Shown here: positions 39,112 to 47,401 of the stretch, piece by piece | How positions within the stretch are numbered: position 1 is the first letter of the stretch | Layout: each line of letters opens with the position of its first letter | NCBI GenBank assembly: GCA_035299505.1 | Contig: DATGWL010000112.1 | Span: 1-64,000 of the forward strand | Origin: M3007 sp035299505 | GTDB lineage: Bacteria; Bacteroidota; Bacteroidia; Chitinophagales; Saprospiraceae | Reading direction: 5' to 3' | DNA: 64,000 nt | Position numbers and translations under genes: made by a program | Notes under the pieces: model-generated | Told to the model about the DNA's origin: nothing | Seen by the model: the letters and a program-made list of their open reading frames with translations, nothing else | Databases searched by the model: none

Positions 39112-40881
39112 ATGATCAAATTCGCCGCAAGATTACTGCCCTTTCTGTTATTTCCCTGTCTTATCGGGGCACAAACTGTTCCCGATGAGCGCAGGAGCGA
39201 CTGGTTTACCAGCGGTTTGCAGGCCCTGCCTCCCTTATATACAGCGCAGCGCAATATCCTGGATTTTGGCGGAAAAGGCGATAGTCTGACGCTCAACGAG
39301 CTGGCCTTTGCCCAGGCGGTAGCATCGTTGAACGGGCAGCCCGGCGAAATTTATTTCCCGCCCGGAGCCTACCTTTTCAAAGGTACCCTGCTCATGCGCG
39401 ACAGCCTGATCCTGCGCGGCGCCGGGGCTGATCAAACGCGCTTTTATTTTGATCTCGGCGGCTCAACACAACATGGCATCCGATTCCTTGGTCAGGTATC
39501 GCCATTGACAGAAGCCCTACCATTATCCGCTCCCTGTATGCGCGGCGATACTCAATTATTCCTGCAACATAACCTCCATGCTGGCGATCTGCTGCGTTTG
39601 GAATGGAACGATAGTCTGGTGATTTTTTCAGATTGGGCACGGGGTTCTGCCGGACAAATACTGGAGGTGACGACCGTACAAGCTGGCCAGATTACAGTGA
39701 ATCATCCGCTTCGCATCCAGGCGCCTTTATCCGCCCAACCCCGATTGCGCCGCATTACTCCGCTCAAAGACGCCGGTGTAGAATGTATTTCCCTTACCCG
39801 AATGGACGGAGACGCCCCCTTTGCCTCCAATATTTCCCTGGAATATGCCTACAGGTGCTGGTTGGCAGGCGTTGAAAGCGCCCAGTGCAATTTTGGACAT
39901 TTCACCCTCGATGCCAGTACACATTGCGAGATTTACGGCTGCTATTTACACGATGCCTTTGCCTATGGCGGCGGCGGACAAGGCTATGGTGTGGTTTTGC
40001 AATACACCTCGGGGGACAACCGGATTCAGAACAACATTTTCAGGCATTTACGGCACTCTATGTTGCTTCAAAGCGGCGCCAACGGCAATGTTCTGGCCTA
40101 TAACTTTTCCACAGAACCCTATTGGGTGGAATTCCCAAACGACGGCGCCGGCGAAATTGTATTCCATGGCAACTACCCCTCCTACAACCTTTTCGAAGGC
40201 AATATTTGTAAAAACATCCGTCCGGATGGCTCTCACGGACTGAACGGCCCCTACAATACCCTATTCCGCAACCGTACCAGCGGATACGGAATAGTATTTA
40301 CCTCACCGGAATACCAGTCGCACTACAATATAATAGGTAATGAAATCCAACAGGGAGGCATTTTGCAGGGATTATACCTCGTTTCAGGCGCCAATAACCT
40401 GGAAATCGGCAATAGCCAGAACGGCAATCTGGTTCCCGTCAATTCCGGCATAGCCTCCGAAACCTCGCTTTACTGGAATACTCCACCGGCTTATCTATCT
40501 GTGGTGAACTATTTGATAGGTCCTCCGGCCAGCTTCAATACCGGCTCCATTCCTGCCCGGGAGCGTTTTTTACAAGCAGGAGTAAAAACAGATTGTACGG
40601 TACGGGAAGGACTAACGGTTGATGTAACGGAGTACAAACCAGCCATACCGCCGGTATTTCAACTCATTCCAAATCCTGCAAGCACCTCATTCTTTATACA
40701 AAGTGAACATGTTGGATTCCTGGAAATTATTGATCTTTCGGGCAGGAAATGGTGGAGCGGCCAGATTGACCAGGGCACGCAAACCATCCCTTGTGCACCA
40801 TGGCCGAATGGCATGTACCTGGTTATACTCAAAACCGATTCAGGTACAGGTCACCATTGGCTGGTGAAATCAGCCCGATAA
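39112..40881 (+). CDS. Secreted right-handed beta-helix protein (pectate lyase superfamily) with T9SS type A sorting domain
   Basis: 589 residues with a signal peptide (about 1-20, ending LIGAQ). It begins with the Pectate_lyase_3/GH55-like NILDFGGKGDSLTLNELAFAQAV and IYFPPGAYLFKGTLLMRDSLILRGAG, then parallel beta-helix rungs (SNISLEYAYRCWLAGVESAQ, HCEIYGCYLHDAF, NRIQNNIFRHLRHSMLLQSG, NTLFRNRTSGYG, YNIIGNEIQ). The last 80 residues (FQLIPNPASTSFFIQS to WPNGMYLVILKTD) are a type A T9SS sorting domain. It should be exported to the cell surface and may bind or cleave a polysaccharide; catalytic residues cannot be assigned. No other polysaccharide-use genes adjoin it. Confidence 0.9.
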   Translation: MIKFAARLLPFLLFPCLIGAQTVPDERRSDWFTSGLQALPPLYTAQRNILDFGGKGDSLTLNELAFAQAVASLNGQPGEIYFPPGAYLFKGTLLMRDSLILRGAGADQTRFYFDLGGSTQHGIRFLGQVSPLTEALPLSAPCMRGDTQLFLQHNLHAGDLLRLEWNDSLVIFSDWARGSAGQILEVTTVQAGQITVNHPLRIQAPLSAQPRLRRITPLKDAGVECISLTRMDGDAPFASNISLEYAYRCWLAGVESAQCNFGHFTLDASTHCEIYGCYLHDAFAYGGGGQGYGVVLQYTSGDNRIQNNIFRHLRHSMLLQSGANGNVLAYNFSTEPYWVEFPNDGAGEIVFHGNYPSYNLFEGNICKNIRPDGSHGLNGPYNTLFRNRTSGYGIVFTSPEYQSHYNIIGNEIQQGGILQGLYLVSGANNLEIGNSQNGNLVPVNSGIASETSLYWNTPPAYLSVVNYLIGPPASFNTGSIPARERFLQAGVKTDCTVREGLTVDVTEYKPAIPPVFQLIPNPASTSFFIQSEHVGFLEIIDLSGRKWWSGQIDQGTQTIPCAPWPNGMYLVILKTDSGTGHHWLVKSAR

Positions 40882-40921
40882 GTAAATTTTCGGTATCGGC
40901 GAATTGCAAAAAGAGCCGTTG

Positions 40922-40929
40922 TACCTTTG
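40922..40929 (+). promoter_or_regulatory. Candidate -7 element for pckA
   Basis: TACCTTTG, perfect TAnnTTTG, about 70 bases before the start codon; a TTG at 40904-40906 is somewhat too close for a standard -33. Confidence 0.4.
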
Positions 40930-40999
40930 AGCCTGCAAAACCACCACTTCCTATGTTTTGCACTTCATTGCCTAACCATCTTTTTTTAAAACTAAATTT

Positions 41000-42613
41000 A
41001 TGCAAGAACAGGGAATCAAGAACCCCAACGCCAACCTTCAGGAACTCGGCCTGAAAAACTGGAAAAATGCATACTGGAACCTTACCCCGGAAGAACTTGT
41101 AGAACATTCCATCAGCAAAGGAATGGGTCAACTGGCTGATTCCGGCGCTCTGGTAATCTACACCGGCGAATTTACCGGCCGTTCCCCCGAAGACCGCTTT
41201 ATCGTAAAAGACAGCATTACGGCAAATAAGGTTAACTGGGGGAAAGTCAACATTGCTTTCGAACCGAAAAAATTTGATGCACTCTGGCGTAAAGTCTGCA
41301 GTTACATGCGGAAAAAAGATCTTTATGTGCGCGACGTAGAAGCCAACGCCAGTGCCAACCCCGACTATCGCCTGCGCGCCCGCGTGATCACTGAGTTCCC
41401 CTGGTCAAATCAGTTCGCATACAACATGTTTATCCGCCCGGATCAAAATGAGCTGGAAGGATTTGATCCGCGATGGACGGTGCTTTGCGCACCCGGTTTT
41501 AAAGCAGATCCGGCGGTTGATGGCACCCGCCAACACAACTTCGCCATCGTAAACGTAAAAAAACGCCGCTTGCTCATCGGTGGAACCGGCTATACCGGAG
41601 AAATCAAAAAAGGTATTTTCTCGGTTATCAACTTCGTTCTGCCTACCCGTACCAAAGATGCCCTGCCGATGCACTGCTCTGCTAATGTGGGCCACGATGG
41701 TGACATCGCACTGTTCTTCGGACTTTCCGGTACCGGCAAAACCACTCTCAGCGCAGACCCTAATAGGCCACTCATTGGCGACGATGAACACGCCTGGGGC
41801 AATGGCGAGGTGTTCAACTTCGAAGGAGGCTGCTACGCTAAAACCATTGATCTTACTGAAGAAAAAGAACCGGACATCTTCAAAGCCATCCGTCATGGCG
41901 CCATACTGGAAAATGTAAAATTCCTGCCTGGCACCCGCACAGTTGATTTTGCAGACCGCAGCATCACGGAAAACACCCGGGTATCCTACCCCATTCACCA
42001 CATCGAAAATGCAGTATCTCCAAGTCGCGCTATTGGTGATCCGAAAAATATTTTCTTCCTGACCTGCGATGCCTATGGCATCCTGCCGCCTATATCCTGG
42101 CTGACGCCGGAACAAGCCATGTACTACTTTATAAGCGGATACACAGCGCGTGTTGCCGGCACAGAGGTAGGCGTCAAAGAGCCAAAATCAACCTTTTCAG
42201 CTTGCTTTGGCGCACCCTTCCTGCCTTTGCACCCTGCTAAATATGCTGATTTGCTGGGCAAAAAACTTCGCAAAAGCAAAGCCAAAGTATGGCTGGTCAA
42301 CACCGGGTGGGTGGGTGGCCCATATGGCGTAGGAAATCGGATCAAACTCTCTTACACCCGCGCCATGATTACAGCCACACTTCGTGGCGAATTAGACAAT
42401 GTAGCTTTTGAAAAGCACCCGATCTTTGGCATGGAAATGCCGGTAACCTGCCCGGGTGTACCAGCTGACGTACTCAACCCGCGCAATACCTGGACTGATC
42501 GTGCAGAATACGATGCCAAAGCAAAATCACTGGCCAAGGAATTTATCCAGAATTTTGAGAAGTACGCAGATCAAGCCAGCGCAGAAATCGTTGCCGCCGG
42601 TCCGAAACTTTGA
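41000..42613 (+). CDS. pckA: Phosphoenolpyruvate carboxykinase (ATP)
   Basis: 537 residues, the normal size for the ATP-dependent enzyme that turns oxaloacetate into phosphoenolpyruvate at the start of gluconeogenesis. Signs are YTGEFTGRSPEDRFIV near the N-terminus, the oxaloacetate site TGYTGEIKKG, the kinase P-loop FGLSGTGKTTLSADP, the metal-binding GDDEHAWGNGEVFNFEGGCYAK, and STFSACFGAPFLPLHP with TGWVGGPYGVGNRIKLSYTRAMI for nucleotide binding. All key residues are present. It has its own -7 element and a hairpin terminator. Confidence 0.98.
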   Translation: MQEQGIKNPNANLQELGLKNWKNAYWNLTPEELVEHSISKGMGQLADSGALVIYTGEFTGRSPEDRFIVKDSITANKVNWGKVNIAFEPKKFDALWRKVCSYMRKKDLYVRDVEANASANPDYRLRARVITEFPWSNQFAYNMFIRPDQNELEGFDPRWTVLCAPGFKADPAVDGTRQHNFAIVNVKKRRLLIGGTGYTGEIKKGIFSVINFVLPTRTKDALPMHCSANVGHDGDIALFFGLSGTGKTTLSADPNRPLIGDDEHAWGNGEVFNFEGGCYAKTIDLTEEKEPDIFKAIRHGAILENVKFLPGTRTVDFADRSITENTRVSYPIHHIENAVSPSRAIGDPKNIFFLTCDAYGILPPISWLTPEQAMYYFISGYTARVAGTEVGVKEPKSTFSACFGAPFLPLHPAKYADLLGKKLRKSKAKVWLVNTGWVGGPYGVGNRIKLSYTRAMITATLRGELDNVAFEKHPIFGMEMPVTCPGVPADVLNPRNTWTDRAEYDAKAKSLAKEFIQNFEKYADQASAEIVAAGPKL

Positions 42614-42638
42614 TCCAACATAACGAATGATCTATACA

Positions 42639-42672
42639 ACATGAGTCATCCCTGCACTGGGTTGGCTCATGT
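42639..42672 (+). terminator. Terminator after pckA
   Basis: ACATGAGTCATCCC (42639-42652) pairs with GGGTTGGCTCATGT (42659-42672), with one G-U pair and one mismatch, followed by TTCGTTTT. Confidence 0.7.
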
Positions 42673-42719
42673 TTCGTTTTACAGCCCCACCCTTTGACGC
42701 CATTGTGTGGTTCATACCC

Positions 42720-42727
42720 TATCTTTG
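42720..42727 (+). promoter_or_regulatory. Candidate -7 element for coaBC
   Basis: TATCTTTG, perfect TAnnTTTG, 19 bases before the chosen ATG, with TTTG at 42693-42696 as a possible -33. It favours the ATG at 42747 over the earlier one at 42669. Confidence 0.45.
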
Positions 42728-42746
42728 CCATGAATTCTACTATTAT

Positions 42747-43931
42747 ATGAAGATCATCCTTGGCGTTTCCGGCTCTATAGCAGCCTATAAAGCCGCATCC
42801 CTGATCAGGTTGTGGATCAAACAGGGACATGAGGTGCAGGTACTGATGACAGAATCAGCCAAAGCTTTTATCAGCCCGCTAACCCTGTCTACCCTGTCCA
42901 AAAAACCTGTTATGTCTGAAGTGGTGTCTGAAGAAAGCTGGAACAATCACGTGGAGCTCGGTCTGTGGGCCGATGCCATGGTGATAGCACCTGCCAGCGC
43001 CAACACCATGGCCAAACTGGCCAACGGTCTTTGCGACAACATTCTCAGTGCCGTATTTTTATCAGCCCGATGCCCGGTGTTTGTGGCGCCAGCCATGGAT
43101 GTAGACATGTGGCACCACCCGGCTACCCGTGCCAATATCAGTAAATTGCAAAGCTTCGGGGTACACCTGATTCCGGTGGGGCATGGCGAACTGGCCAGCG
43201 GTCTGGTAGGTGATGGCCGGATGGCTGAACCTGAAGAAATAATGGCCTTTCTGGATAAACAACAGCGCCCAAAAGGCCGTTTGCAGGGTAAAAAAGCCCT
43301 GATAACAGCAGGCCCAACCTATGAAGCCCTGGATCCTGTTCGGTTTATTGGCAACCACTCTACCGGCAAAATGGGTATCGCCCTGGCAGAAACCCTTGCC
43401 GCAGAAGGCGCCACCGTAAACCTGGTGCTGGGCCCAACAGAATTACGTCCGGTTAATCCGACCATTCAGGTTACCCACGTGATGTCGGCCGCAGATATGT
43501 TTGAGGCATGTGAAAAAGAATTTGCCCATTCAGACATTGTAGTACTGGCCGCCGCAGTTGCGGATTACAAGCCCCGAAATTATTCTGAAACCAAGATCAA
43601 AAAGAAAGAAGGTGACATGCAGCTGGAGTTGGAAAAAACAGTGGATATCGCAGCTACACTGGGCAAAAGCAAGCGCCCGGATCAGGTTTTCGCCGGTTTT
43701 GCCCTGGAAAACAACGATGAACAAAACCACGCACTGCAAAAACTGGCCAAAAAAAATTTCGACTTCATTGTGCTGAATTCCATGCGCAATCCCGGCGCCG
43801 GATTTGGCCACGATACCAACCAGATAACCATCCTGCGCAAGGATGGTAGCCACACGGATTTCCCATTAAAAAGCAAAACTTCCGTGGCTGAAGATATTGT
43901 GCACGAAATTTGCAGCGCAGCGGGTGTATAA
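42747..43931 (+). CDS. coaBC: Bifunctional phosphopantothenoylcysteine decarboxylase/phosphopantothenate-cysteine ligase
   Basis: 394 residues from ATG 42747 (MKIILGVSGSIAAYKAASLI). It performs two steps of coenzyme A synthesis. The flavin decarboxylase half (about 1-180) has GVSGSIAAYK, APASANTMAKLANGLCDN and the PAMDVDMWHHP segment. The ligase half (about 190-394) has ITAGPTYEALDPVRFIGNHSTGKMG, AAAVADYKP and FAGFALEN. Length and motifs are standard. It is followed at 75 bp by the DUF4835 gene, a conserved Bacteroidota pairing. Confidence 0.96.
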   Translation: MKIILGVSGSIAAYKAASLIRLWIKQGHEVQVLMTESAKAFISPLTLSTLSKKPVMSEVVSEESWNNHVELGLWADAMVIAPASANTMAKLANGLCDNILSAVFLSARCPVFVAPAMDVDMWHHPATRANISKLQSFGVHLIPVGHGELASGLVGDGRMAEPEEIMAFLDKQQRPKGRLQGKKALITAGPTYEALDPVRFIGNHSTGKMGIALAETLAAEGATVNLVLGPTELRPVNPTIQVTHVMSAADMFEACEKEFAHSDIVVLAAAVADYKPRNYSETKIKKKEGDMQLELEKTVDIAATLGKSKRPDQVFAGFALENNDEQNHALQKLAKKNFDFIVLNSMRNPGAGFGHDTNQITILRKDGSHTDFPLKSKTSVAEDIVHEICSAAGV

Positions 43932-44006
43932 ATTTATTGCCCCTCTCAGCCAACCCAAAAGGCCCGGATTGCATCAATACCCTGCCCCATTCCAACTTCA
44001 CCTGCT

Positions 44007-44924
44007 ATGATGAAAAAAATTGCCTTCTTACTGGCTCTGTCCATTTGCGTTTCAAGCATTTATGCGCAAGGAGAACTCAACGCAAGCGTGCGCGTAAGCA
44101 CCCCGCAACTTCAACGAAACGACCGGAAGGTTTTTGACCAGTTGGAGGTTTCCCTGAAAGATTTTTTGAACAATACTAAATGGACCAGCGATGTCTTCGA
44201 ACAGGAAGAACGCATCAAGTGCAACTTCATCCTGACCATCTCCAAGGAATTGGAAGGCAACGTGTTTGAAGCCGAGCTGGCCGTTCAAGCTACCCGGCCT
44301 GTGTATGGCAGCGGCTATGAAACACCCCTGCTGTCTCACCTGGATAAAGACGTATTGTTCACCTATGAACAAAACCAACCCATTGAGTTTCTGCGCGACA
44401 ACCCCGAGAACCAGAACCTGTCTGCCCTTTTCGCATTCTATGTGTATATCATTCTGGCCATGGATTACGATTCATTTTCTCAATACGGCGGCGAACAACA
44501 CTTGTCCACCGCAGAAAAAATCGTGACCAACATCCAGAACTCCAGCAGCAACTCTACCCCGGGCTGGCGTCCGGCTGACGGTGGAAAAAACCGAAACCGT
44601 TACTGGATCATGGAAAACCTGCTCAATCCGCGGGTTCGCCCATTCCGCAATGCCATTTATACTTACCACCGCAAAGGTCTTGATATGTTTACCACCAATC
44701 CGGATCAGGCCAAAGCAGCCATTTTGCTGGCTCTGGAAGATATTGACAAGGTGGCAGCGGCGTATTTCAACTCCATGATTATCCAAATGTTCTCCTATGC
44801 CAAAAAGGATGAACTGGTGGAAATGTGGAAAATTGCCCCCAAGGCACAGAAAGACCGGGTGATTCAGATCATGTCGAAAATTGACCCTGCCAACTCCCAA
44901 CGATATAGGGAAATAGGCAGTTAG
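44007..44924 (+). CDS. DUF4835 family protein
   Basis: 305 residues with a signal peptide (about 1-21, ending SSIYAQ). Family traits are QGELNASVRVSTPQLQRNDRKVF, LKDFLNNTKWT, ATRPVYGSGYETPLL, FYVYIILAMDYDSFSQYGGEQ and HRKGLDMFTTNPDQAK. The family is restricted mainly to Bacteroidota and usually lies between coaBC and recN. The function is unknown; it should be periplasmic. Here the expected recN is absent and rseP follows instead. Start could be the first or second of two adjacent ATGs. Confidence 0.92.
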   Translation: MMKKIAFLLALSICVSSIYAQGELNASVRVSTPQLQRNDRKVFDQLEVSLKDFLNNTKWTSDVFEQEERIKCNFILTISKELEGNVFEAELAVQATRPVYGSGYETPLLSHLDKDVLFTYEQNQPIEFLRDNPENQNLSALFAFYVYIILAMDYDSFSQYGGEQHLSTAEKIVTNIQNSSSNSTPGWRPADGGKNRNRYWIMENLLNPRVRPFRNAIYTYHRKGLDMFTTNPDQAKAAILLALEDIDKVAAAYFNSMIIQMFSYAKKDELVEMWKIAPKAQKDRVIQIMSKIDPANSQRYREIGS

Positions 44925-44998
44925 TCTGTCAAATACTGCCCTCAAATGGCTAAAAATTGCCCATTGGTGTAATTTTTTCCAATTTATACAGCGCGTCC

Positions 44999-45040
44999 AA
45001 ACGGCTTCCGTAGTTTTGCCCAAAACTCCGAAGGCCGTTT
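44999..45040 (+). terminator. Imperfect terminator after the DUF4835 gene
   Basis: AAACGGCTTCCGTAGTTTT (44999-45017) pairs with AAAACTCCGAAGGCCGTTT (45022-45040) with three mismatches and a short loop, followed by TGCGTTTT. Confidence 0.65.
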
Positions 45041-45086
45041 TGCGTTTTAACAGCCGAATTATCACTCGTTCCTAAGCACAGCTTTA

Positions 45087-46421
45087 ATGGATACCCTTTC
45101 TATTGTTCTTCAGTTTCTGCTCAGTCTTTCCATCCTGATCGTCCTGCACGAATTAGGACACTTCGCTCCTGCCAAGTGGTTCAAAACCCGCGTGGAGAAG
45201 TTCTACCTGTTCTTCGATGCGCCACCGTTCAATTCCCTCATCAGTCGGAAAAAAGGGGAAACAGAATATGGCATCGGCTGGCTGCCGCTGGGTGGTTATG
45301 TGAAAATCTCAGGCATGATTGATGAGAGCATGGACAAGGAACAGATGAAGGGTCCGGCCCAACCCTGGGAGTTTCGCGCTAAAAAAGCTTGGCAACGACT
45401 GATTATCATGATAGGAGGCGTAACCGTTAACTTCTTCCTCGGCATGTTTCTGTTTGCCATGGTGCTGTGGGGATGGGGCCGTGAGTACATTCCAACCTCC
45501 GAACTCAAACAGTACGGCATGTCGTACGATTCTGTCCTGCTGCAATCCGGTTTCCGTCAGGGCGATCTGCTGCTGACCCTTGGCAATAAGTCATTCGACC
45601 GCCTGGAACCCAACGAATTCCGCAAGCGTGTAATGCTGGAAGGCGCCCGCGAAGCCACAGTGCTGCGCAATGGACAACAGGAAACCCTGCGCGTTTCGGA
45701 AGAAGCCGCTCAAAAAATCCCTACTATCCTCAAAAACGACCTGATTAATGCCCGTGTACCATTTGTGGTGGAACTTGTTTCAGACAAAGGTCCTGCTGCA
45801 ACAGCCGGTATTAAAAAAGGCGACCGAATTATCTCCTTCAACGGTCAGCCAATTGAGTATTTCGATGAATTTTTCCCCGTTGCCTCCAAACACAAAGGCC
45901 AAACAGTTAATATTGGTATCCTGAGTGAAAAAGGCGACTCCAGCATATTGTCAGTTACCCTCACCGAACAGGGTAAAATTGGCGCAGTGGCTAAAATGGG
46001 CGCCTACTTCAAAAAAGAAACCCAGGAGTATTCTCTGGGCGAAGCGTTCCCGGCTGGTGTAAAAATGGGCTGGAACTTCCTCACCGACCAACTTCAGGCA
46101 TTCAAAATGATGTTCAAGGGTGATATCTCGGTGAAAGACAACCTCGGCAGCGTGATCAGCATCGGGAAATTGTTCGACCCATCCTGGGATTGGCGTATTT
46201 TCTGGACGGTTACGGCCTCATTGAGTATCATTCTGGCCTTCATGAACCTCCTGCCTATTCCTGCACTTGACGGAGGTTATGTGCTTTTCCTGATTTGGGA
46301 AGTACTGACTGGCAGAAAGGTGAGCGATCAGTTCATGGAGCGCGCTGTAACAGTGGGCTTTTTCCTGCTGATCGGCCTGATGATTTTTGCTTTGGGCCTG
46401 GACGTTTGGCGTTTATTTTAA
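45087..46421 (+). CDS. rseP: RIP metalloprotease RseP (site-2 protease family)
   Basis: 444 residues. The zinc motif HELGH is at residues 21-25 in the first helix, and the third zinc ligand lies in NLLPIPALDGG near the C-terminus. A PDZ domain (about 230-300, with VVELVSDKGPAATAGIKKGDRI) lies between the catalytic helices, and a second degenerate PDZ-like part precedes it (about 135-190). Such proteases cut anti-sigma factors or signal peptides within the membrane. It begins after a terminator and ends 10 bp before hscB. The usual partner dxr is not beside it. Confidence 0.95.
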   Translation: MDTLSIVLQFLLSLSILIVLHELGHFAPAKWFKTRVEKFYLFFDAPPFNSLISRKKGETEYGIGWLPLGGYVKISGMIDESMDKEQMKGPAQPWEFRAKKAWQRLIIMIGGVTVNFFLGMFLFAMVLWGWGREYIPTSELKQYGMSYDSVLLQSGFRQGDLLLTLGNKSFDRLEPNEFRKRVMLEGAREATVLRNGQQETLRVSEEAAQKIPTILKNDLINARVPFVVELVSDKGPAATAGIKKGDRIISFNGQPIEYFDEFFPVASKHKGQTVNIGILSEKGDSSILSVTLTEQGKIGAVAKMGAYFKKETQEYSLGEAFPAGVKMGWNFLTDQLQAFKMMFKGDISVKDNLGSVISIGKLFDPSWDWRIFWTVTASLSIILAFMNLLPIPALDGGYVLFLIWEVLTGRKVSDQFMERAVTVGFFLLIGLMIFALGLDVWRLF

Positions 46422-46431
46422 CAGCCATCTG

Positions 46432-46959
46432 ATGAATCATTTTGCCTTTTACGGAATTCCTATGGCATTCCGGGTAGATGAAGATGCGGTGCGCCGGCAC
46501 TATTTGCTAAACAGCCGCAAGTTTCACCCTGATTTTCATACCCTGGCCGACGATGCTGCACAGGCACAGGCACTGGAGTTGTCTACCCGGAACAATGAAG
46601 CCTTCAAGGTTTTATCCGATCCGGATGCCCGCATGCGGTATATTTTACAGGAAAAAGGCTTGCTGGGCGCCGAAGGCGAATCCGGAACCTTACCCCAGGA
46701 TTTCCTAATGGATATGATGGACATCAACGAAGCCATCATGGAACTGGAATTTGATTTTCAGCAGGAAGCCTACGAATCTGCGCTAAAAAGCCTTGAAAAC
46801 CTGGAAGAAAGCCTCGAATCTGGCATAAAACCCATTCTGGATAGCTGGACGGAAGAGAGCGGAACGGAGCAGGACCTGAACAGGGTCAGAGATTTTTTTT
46901 ACAAAAAGCGGTATTTGTTGCGCACCAAAGAAAATCTCTCTAAATTTGCACCCGCTTAA
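46432..46959 (+). CDS. hscB: Fe-S cluster co-chaperone HscB
   Basis: 175 residues from ATG 46432 (MNHFAFYGIPMAFRVDEDAV); the open frame upstream overlaps rseP and lacks homology. The N-terminal J domain has HPD in RKFHPDFHT, needed to stimulate the HscA ATPase, and the C-terminal three-helix domain (MMDINEAIMELEFDF, KSLENLEESLES) binds the IscU scaffold. It ends with a -7 element for the tRNA inside its last codons. No isc operon genes adjoin it. Confidence 0.88.
   Translation: MNHFAFYGIPMAFRVDEDAVRRHYLLNSRKFHPDFHTLADDAAQAQALELSTRNNEAFKVLSDPDARMRYILQEKGLLGAEGESGTLPQDFLMDMMDINEAIMELEFDFQQEAYESALKSLENLEESLESGIKPILDSWTEESGTEQDLNRVRDFFYKKRYLLRTKENLSKFAPA
46918..46948 (+). promoter_or_regulatory. 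Promoter of tRNA-Leu within the hscB end
   Basis: TTG (46918-46920) and TAAATTTG (46941-46948) with a 20-base spacer, a textbook fit to the Bacteroidota pattern, about 60 bases before the tRNA. Confidence 0.6.
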
Positions 46960-47008
46960 GCAAAGAGCCAGGCTAAGGCCAGGCTGCAAAAGCGAAAAAG
47001 TAATAGTT

Positions 47009-47091
47009 GCGGGAGTGGCGGAATGGTAGACGCGATGGTCTCAAACACCATTGACTTTACGGTCGTGCGAGTTCGAGTCTCGCTTCCCGCA
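47009..47091 (+). tRNA. tRNA-Leu (anticodon CAA)
   Basis: The sequence starts GCGGGAGTGGCGGAATGGTAG. Its acceptor stem GCGGGAG pairs with TTCCCGC, and the discriminator is A. The anticodon stem ATGGT/ACCAT holds the loop CTCAAAC, so the anticodon is CAA, reading UUG leucine codons. A long variable arm (TGACTTTACGGTCGT region) is as expected for a class II tRNA. The T arm has GTTCGAGTC. The 3' CCA is not encoded and must be added by enzyme. Confidence 0.95.
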
Positions 47092-47095
47092 CTAA

Positions 47096-47129
47096 AAAAG
47101 CGCCTGGAGTTAACGCTTCGGGCGCTTTT
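47096..47129 (+). terminator. Terminator after tRNA-Leu
   Basis: AAAAGCGCC (47096-47104) pairs perfectly with GGCGCTTTT (47121-47129), followed by CTTTT. Confidence 0.85.
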
Positions 47130-47155
47130 CTTTTGCCCCAAATACCCCTACCCCA

Positions 47156-47186
47156 TTGCGCGATATCATATTCGCACTTACCTTTG
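47156..47186 (+). promoter_or_regulatory. Promoter of the PorE-like gene
   Basis: TTG (47156-47158) and TACCTTTG (47179-47186) with a 20-base spacer, giving a leader of about 210 bases. Confidence 0.55.
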
Positions 47187-47401
47187 CGGAGTCCCTCATA
47201 TCAAAAGATAGTCTCTCCACTATACTAAGTTTCTCAAAATGCAGTTTTATGCGCATTTTGACCCAACTTGGTACGTTCTGCTTATTCCAGCAGTCCGCAT
47301 TACAGTAAATATTTTTTACAAAACCGGGCCATACCAAGCCGAATCATCTGCAAAACCTTTGGAGGATTTGGATTGATGGCAAGGGTGGCCGGCTCAAAAC
47401 C

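Larger units (their letters stand above)
47092..47401. other. Intergenic region between tRNA-Leu and the PorE-like gene
   Basis: 310 bases. It holds the tRNA terminator (47096-47129) and a promoter at 47156-47186, then about 215 bases of leader with no gene or clear hairpin. Confidence 0.6.

Noticed and set aside
41405..42115. A 236-codon frame antisense to pckA
   Set aside because: It covers the P-loop and metal-binding codons of pckA on the other strand; no independent evidence for a protein.
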